From contig NZ_JAFEWF010000005.1 in the NCBI RefSeq assembly GCF_017355835.1, forward strand, positions 372,001 through 436,000: DNA of 64,000 nt, read 5' to 3'. Numbering within the stretch: the first letter of the stretch is position 1; each line of letters begins with the position of its first letter. Shown here one piece after another: positions 59,330 to 64,000 of the stretch. The notes under the pieces were generated by a model. That model had not been told where the DNA came from. It ran no database searches and saw only the letters and a list, made by a program, of their open reading frames with translations. Made by a program: the position numbers and the translations under genes. The stretch comes from Desertivirga brevis. Lineage in GTDB: Bacteria; Bacteroidota; Bacteroidia; Sphingobacteriales; Sphingobacteriaceae.

Positions 59330-61093
59330 TTAATGAACTCCGTGCATCAGTCTCTTTACTAATGGAGTAAGCAACATTATAAAAATCCCTACACCAATTG
59401 GTATCAGAGTAAAGATGAGAAAGAAAGTTGACATGGAGTATTGAGAAGTAATTTTGTCGATCATTCCGCCAGTTGTACCTGCAACCTTATTTCCAATGGC
59501 TATTGCTAAATACCAGATACCAAACATAATGGCAATCATCCTGCCAGGAACTAGCTTACTAACGTACGACAAGCCAACCGGGGAAATGAAAAGCTCACCC
59601 ATGGTGTGAAAGAAATAAGCAAATACAAGCCAGATCATACTAACGGAAGCGACTTTTGCCCCCTGAGGTATATCACTTGCTCCGTATGCAAGGGCTGCGA
59701 AACCTATGCCTAAAAGGATCATTCCAAAGCCATACTTTAAAGTAGCAAAGGGGTTGTATTTACTTTCCCATATTTTAGAAACAAGAGGCGCAAAGGTAAT
59801 GATGAACAGAGAGTTAAGAACGTTAAACCAAGATGCCGGAACTTCAGCCTGGACATCATTATATTGATTCTTCAACATGTAAATCACGATACCCCAAATT
59901 ATTACAAAACTTGTCGCCAAAATAACATTGCCCAAAGCGTACCTGTCAAAGGTCGACTTAAACAATTTGAATAGCACATAGGAGATAATAAGCAATGGAA
60001 TAACGGTGATAGCTGTATTGACTACGTTAAAAATAAGCTTGGAATTTCCCTCAAGAACACGTGCGGTGTAATCCTTTGCAAAAATGGTCATGGAACCGCC
60101 TGCCTGTTCAAAGGCAGCCCAGAAGAATATAGTTATAAAAGCAAGGCATATCACAGCTATCATCCGGTCCCTAAGAACAGGAGTATATTGTGCAATCCTT
60201 TTTATTAAAATGAATATAAAAAGGACAAGAGCAAAAAGAATAACGGCATTATCACCAGACAGGTTTCCAAGAGAGAAATCAAAAAGGTTAGATTTGGTTA
60301 TTTTAGAAACAGGATCATTTATTGTCCAAACCAACCCAAGAATCGAGATCAAACCAATAATAAGCAGATCAAAGGATGAAAAAGGGTTTCTTGTGGCAAC
60401 TCTTGGATCTTCATTAGCATCTGCTGAATCTTCGCCAGTCTCAGGTTTTAATCCTATACTTCCAAAGATGTTTCGGGTGAAGTAAAACTGAAGCATTCCA
60501 ATGAACATAAAAATTCCGGCCAATCCAAAACCATAACTCCAGCCCCAATCTGGGCTTTCTCCAATATAACCACAGAGAAGAATGCCCAAAAACGCACCAG
60601 AATTAACTCCCATATAGAAAATAGTATAAGCACCATCTTTCTTTTCAGGATGCTTTTTATACATATGAGAAAGGATAGAAGTCATGTTAGGCTTGAAAAA
60701 ACCGTTCCCGATCACAAGCAAGCCAAGCCCGAGGTACATAAAAAAGGAATGGAACTCCATGGCCATTGAAAGGTGACCAAGAGTCATAAGTAGGGCACCA
60801 AGCACAACTGCCCAGCGATACCCAATGATCCTGTCGGCAACATATCCACCTAATATTGGTGTGAGATAAGCCAGAGAAGTGTAAGAACCATAAATAGCGA
60901 GCGCACTTTCCCGTTCCCATCCCCATCCAGGATTTACTCCTGTTATTGCTGACGTTAAAAACAAGACAAGAAGGGCTCGCATGCCATAGTAGGAAAAGCG
61001 TTCCCACATCTCTGTAAAAAATAGAACGAAAAGTCCTTCGGGATGCCCAATAACCTTTCTATCAAATAAATGATCGTTTGCTGTATTTGTCAT
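59330..61093 (-). CDS. POT/PTR-family proton-coupled oligopeptide transporter
   Basis: A 587-residue MFS transporter for di- and tripeptides with 12-14 membrane segments. The family signature is near the N-terminus: FFTEMWERFSYYGMRALLVL, the E-x-x-E-R-F-x-Y-Y-G motif that couples protons. GNGFFKPNMTS and the later FAYFFHTMGELFISPVGLS also match POT proteins. It starts 13 bp after a paralogous transporter gene in the same operon and is followed by the operon terminator. It is longer than its neighbour mainly in central loops. Confidence 0.94.
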   Translation of the reverse strand: MTNTANDHLFDRKVIGHPEGLFVLFFTEMWERFSYYGMRALLVLFLTSAITGVNPGWGWERESALAIYGSYTSLAYLTPILGGYVADRIIGYRWAVVLGALLMTLGHLSMAMEFHSFFMYLGLGLLVIGNGFFKPNMTSILSHMYKKHPEKKDGAYTIFYMGVNSGAFLGILLCGYIGESPDWGWSYGFGLAGIFMFIGMLQFYFTRNIFGSIGLKPETGEDSADANEDPRVATRNPFSSFDLLIIGLISILGLVWTINDPVSKITKSNLFDFSLGNLSGDNAVILFALVLFIFILIKRIAQYTPVLRDRMIAVICLAFITIFFWAAFEQAGGSMTIFAKDYTARVLEGNSKLIFNVVNTAITVIPLLIISYVLFKLFKSTFDRYALGNVILATSFVIIWGIVIYMLKNQYNDVQAEVPASWFNVLNSLFIITFAPLVSKIWESKYNPFATLKYGFGMILLGIGFAALAYGASDIPQGAKVASVSMIWLVFAYFFHTMGELFISPVGLSYVSKLVPGRMIAIMFGIWYLAIAIGNKVAGTTGGMIDKITSQYSMSTFFLIFTLIPIGVGIFIMLLTPLVKRLMHGVH

Positions 61094-61106
61094 AAATAAT
61101 TCTACC

Positions 61107-62663
61107 TTATTTCACTTCGCCCATTAATTTTTTGATTGCCGGCGATACCGCAATCATCACTATACCCGCCACAAGTGCATAAAGCCCTAATTGTTTGTAA
61201 CCTTCTGTATAGGTAAAGAGTTTTTGCACCAGGGAGTCATTCTGATTTCCCTGCGCAATACCAGCGCCGATTATGCCTGCCACATATTGTCCGTATGCAC
61301 TTGCCAAAAACCACATACCCATCATAACACCCTGAAGCTTAGGTGGAGAAAGCTTAGTCATAGCAGAAAGACCAATAGGCGAGAGGCAAAGCTCACCTAT
61401 TGAAATAATAAAATAGGCGAGAGTAAAAACGTCTAATGAAGCCACGCCTTCAGCATTAGCAAAGAAACGTGTTGCATAAAACATAAAAAATGCTCCAGCA
61501 AGAAAAATAAAACCTAAACCAAATTTAACGACAGTATTAGGCTCCTTATTTTTCCTGGCTAGTTTAACCCAAATCATTCCAAGCACTCCGGCGAAAATGA
61601 TTACAAAAAGTGAATTAGCTGCGTTGTTTACACCATTAGGATCAAGGGTGAAAACACCAAGCAATTTATTACTTAGATTATTGGCAGCAAAAAGACTTAA
61701 AGAGCCTCCACTTTGCTCAAAGAATGCCCAGAAAAATATTGAAAACAAGATGAAAAAGAGTGCAGCCAAAAGCTTATTCCGCTCGGCTTTTCCATACTTG
61801 GTCATCTCATAAACCAAGTAAAGCAGCGTTGCCGGACCAATGGTATACATAAACCAGTCAGTGTATTGGGTTTGGGCCACCATTACCATGATGAGTGGTA
61901 TAACAGCTAGAGAACCAAGATAGACAAGGTATGTAAGCCAGGGTTTTGCCTTTTGACCAACTGCCGAAGGGGTGGTTGACACATTGCCTCCTATGCTCTC
62001 TGCAATCATTGGCTTCAGCGTTTCCTCTGCTGAAGGAGGGAGGCCAATAGGCCCCAAGGTTTTCTGCGTGTATAAGAATGTTAGCAAACTTATAGTCATT
62101 ACAATTCCAGCAAGACCAAAAGCCAGATTCCATGAATATTCTTTTCCAATAGCGATACAAGCATATCCCCCTATTAAAGCACCTATATTGATGCCTGCAT
62201 AGAAAAGGGAAAACCCTGCGTCCCGCCTGCTATCACCCGGTTTATAAAGGGATCCAACCATAGTAGAGATATTAGGTTTAAAAAAACCAGTACCAACTAC
62301 CGTGAAGCTAATTCCCAAAAAGAAAAATTGATGGGGATCAAAGGCTAGTATCCCGCTTCCAACAATCATCAAAAGCCCACCCCAAAATAAAGATCTCCTA
62401 AAACCCAGGATCTTGTCGGCAAATAAGCCCCCGATAAAAGTAAAAGCGTACACAAATGCTTGGGTGGCACCATACTGTAGATTCGCTTTCTCTTCATTCA
62501 TTAGAAGCTCGTGAGCCATAAAATAAGTGAGCATTCCTCTCATACCGTAGAAACAGAAACGTTCCCACATCTCGGAGAAAAACAAGTACCAAAGCTGAGG
62601 AGGGTAGGACCCTTTAAAGTTTTGTATTTCCTCCAGGGTCAATTCTTTTTTAATCTCGGGCAT
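61107..62663 (-). CDS. POT/PTR-family proton-coupled oligopeptide transporter
   Basis: A 518-residue di-/tripeptide transporter, paralogue of the next gene. It has the signature FFSEMWERFCFYGMRGMLTY, then GTGFFKPNISTMVGSLY and the late YFIISIGELCLSPIGLS. About 12 or more membrane segments are predicted. Its ATG overlaps the stop of the dipeptidyl peptidase gene by one base (TAATG). Product and importer are thus coupled: the enzyme makes dipeptides, the transporters take them up. Confidence 0.94.
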   Translation of the reverse strand: MPEIKKELTLEEIQNFKGSYPPQLWYLFFSEMWERFCFYGMRGMLTYFMAHELLMNEEKANLQYGATQAFVYAFTFIGGLFADKILGFRRSLFWGGLLMIVGSGILAFDPHQFFFLGISFTVVGTGFFKPNISTMVGSLYKPGDSRRDAGFSLFYAGINIGALIGGYACIAIGKEYSWNLAFGLAGIVMTISLLTFLYTQKTLGPIGLPPSAEETLKPMIAESIGGNVSTTPSAVGQKAKPWLTYLVYLGSLAVIPLIMVMVAQTQYTDWFMYTIGPATLLYLVYEMTKYGKAERNKLLAALFFILFSIFFWAFFEQSGGSLSLFAANNLSNKLLGVFTLDPNGVNNAANSLFVIIFAGVLGMIWVKLARKNKEPNTVVKFGLGFIFLAGAFFMFYATRFFANAEGVASLDVFTLAYFIISIGELCLSPIGLSAMTKLSPPKLQGVMMGMWFLASAYGQYVAGIIGAGIAQGNQNDSLVQKLFTYTEGYKQLGLYALVAGIVMIAVSPAIKKLMGEVK

Positions 62664-64000
62664 TATAGGTTATTAAAAACAAAGTCGGTTAATTTAGAAT
62701 AAAGATGGAAAGTAGTATTACCTCCGTATATCCCATGATTTTTATTTGGGTAGTAAGCCTGTTCAAATGGCTTTCCAGCTTGAATAAGGGCTTCAGAAAA
62801 CATAATACTGTTCTGAAAATGAACATTGTCGTCGGCTGTTCCGTGTACAAGCAGAAACTTACCCTTTAAATCTTTCGCGAATTCAATAGGAGAATTGGCA
62901 TCATAGCCCTCCGGATTCTCTTGTGGTGTTTGAAGAAAGCGCTCGGTGTAGATTGAATCATAAAAACGCCATGTGGTAACCGGAGCAACGGCCATTACCA
63001 TTTTAAAGATCCCATTTCCCTTTGTGGCACACAATGAAGAAAGGTATCCTCCAAAACTCCAGCCCCAAATTCCAATACGTCCACTATCTACATACGACTG
63101 TGAACCAAACCATTTCGCCGTTTCAATCTGATCGATGAGTTCGAGCTTTCCCAATTGTTTGTAAGTCGCCTTCTTGAACTCTGCACCTCTAAACCCAGTT
63201 CCTCTGTTATCCACACAAGCTACAATATACCCTTTCTGAGCTAACATACTGAACCACATATCCCGGGCACCACCAAAGTTATCATCAACATTTTGACTGC
63301 CCGGACCGCCATAAACATACAGTAGTACCGGATATTTTTTTCTGGTATCGAAGTTTGCAGGTTTAATCATGTAACCATTAAGTTCAATTCCCTGCGTAGT
63401 GGTGAATTTAAAGAACTGAGCTCCTGGAATTACAAATTGTTTTAACCTTTGTTTAAGCGCGCTGTTATCCTCCAAAACCCTAACCAGCTTTCCTGATTGT
63501 TCATGCAAAGTAATATAAAGAGGCTGATTAATAGTGGAATGAGAGAGCGTATAATAACTAAAGTCCTTACTGAATTCTGCTGAATTTGTACCATTGCTCA
63601 AACTCAGCTTGTTTTTTCCAGCACCGTTAAGACCTATAGAATAGACGTCCTTCTGAAGAGGCGAAACTTCAGTACTCTGATAAAAAACCACGCCCTTTTC
63701 CTCATCTATACCATAAATCTGTGTTACTTCCCAATTACCCTTAGTTAACTGCTTAAGCACTTTTCCTTCATTACTGTAAAGATAAATGTGATTATACCCA
63801 TCGCGTTCACTCACATTCACGAATCGCTTTCCGTCATTTAAAAAAGTCAACTGTTCTTTTTCAATATCGATATACGCCTTATCCTGTTCAGACATGATAA
63901 TTTTCGAGGTTCCTGTCTCTGCATTTGTAAAAAGGTAATCCAGCTTGTTTTGATGACGGTTCAACCTTAAGATACATAATGAATTAGCTGTATTAGTCCA
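62663..64000 (-). CDS. Dipeptidyl peptidase IV (S9B), 5' end beyond the window
   Basis: Serine peptidase releasing X-Pro/X-Ala dipeptides in the periplasm. The visible part covers the end of the beta-propeller and the whole C-terminal alpha/beta-hydrolase. The catalytic Ser is in GIWGWSFGGYLSS, the Asp in VHGTADDNVHF and the His in KNHGIYGG. The frame stays open to base 64000, and the residues before the first in-frame TTG (WTNTANSLCILRLNRHQN) continue the propeller pattern of the family. The gene is therefore truncated by the window edge, not by a stop. It heads the POT operon. Confidence 0.93.
   Translation of the reverse strand, partial: WTNTANSLCILRLNRHQNKLDYLFTNAETGTSKIIMSEQDKAYIDIEKEQLTFLNDGKRFVNVSERDGYNHIYLYSNEGKVLKQLTKGNWEVTQIYGIDEEKGVVFYQSTEVSPLQKDVYSIGLNGAGKNKLSLSNGTNSAEFSKDFSYYTLSHSTINQPLYITLHEQSGKLVRVLEDNSALKQRLKQFVIPGAQFFKFTTTQGIELNGYMIKPANFDTRKKYPVLLYVYGGPGSQNVDDNFGGARDMWFSMLAQKGYIVACVDNRGTGFRGAEFKKATYKQLGKLELIDQIETAKWFGSQSYVDSGRIGIWGWSFGGYLSSLCATKGNGIFKMVMAVAPVTTWRFYDSIYTERFLQTPQENPEGYDANSPIEFAKDLKGKFLLVHGTADDNVHFQNSIMFSEALIQAGKPFEQAYYPNKNHGIYGGNTTFHLYSKLTDFVFNNL

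Noticed and set aside
60084..60485. 133-codon plus-strand ORF opposite a POT transporter
   Set aside because: Antisense shadow of a conserved transporter; no promoter or recognisable domain.

Overview
The window looks like chromosomal core DNA of a Bacteroidota bacterium, most likely near Sphingobacteriales (Pedobacter-like). That placement is an inference from a low-to-moderate GC content, repeated TAnnTTTG -7 promoter elements just upstream of start codons, A-rich ribosome-binding regions, a gliding-type gldC gene, a DUF4142 lipoprotein, a bifunctional hisB, fused hisIE, and dipeptidyl-peptidase genes coupled to POT transporters. I saw no rRNA, tRNA, CRISPR array, phage genes or intact insertion sequence. 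The last gene (dipeptidyl peptidase IV) runs off the right edge.

Layout. 0-16.9 kb (mostly minus): RNase R, a DnaQ-like exonuclease, penicillin-binding protein 1C and its usual partner alpha-2-macroglobulin (separated by one plus-strand gene), topoisomerase I, a lipoprotein and MnmA. 16.9-22.8 kb: secreted M49 peptidase, HAD phosphatase, a decayed gene fragment, universal stress protein, NlpC/P60 hydrolase, a small secreted protein and a WD40 protein. 22.8-30.9 kb: a complete histidine operon hisG-D-C-B-H-A-F-IE on the minus strand. It is preceded by a His-rich leader peptide, closed by an intrinsic terminator and carries small GC-rich repeat remnants. 30.9-37.9 kb (plus): DEAD-box helicase, small membrane protein, GldC, CcmB, L,D-transpeptidase, FRG-domain protein and PAP2 phosphatase, with a DUF4142 lipoprotein and a 37-residue membrane peptide on the minus strand. 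38.0-44.6 kb (minus): a low-oxygen module, described below. 44.8-53 kb: PpnP, small lipoprotein, methyltransferase, LysR regulator, CHASE histidine kinase, AmtB, unknown protein, PurU and an MBL-fold hydrolase. 53-64 kb: secreted PD40/amidohydrolase, RecQ, dolichol-phosphate-mannose-synthase-like glycosyltransferase, and a peptide-utilisation operon (DPP IV plus two POT transporters).

The most interesting part is 38-44.6 kb. A histidine kinase with a FixL-type PAS domain (heme-ligand His and distal Arg positions kept) is translationally coupled to a response regulator in which a receiver is fused to a Crp/Fnr DNA-binding module. Directly downstream, a perfect 8-4-8 palindrome lies about 62 bp upstream of the predicted start site of an operon. 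That operon encodes a D-2-hydroxyacid dehydrogenase with a Cys-rich tail, oxygen-independent coproporphyrinogen oxidase (HemN) and a 596-residue Cys-rich protein of unknown function. I read this as a compact oxygen-sensing circuit that compresses FixL-FixJ-FixK into two proteins and controls its neighbour. The other notable item is the histidine leader peptide (15 residues, 6 His) upstream of hisG.
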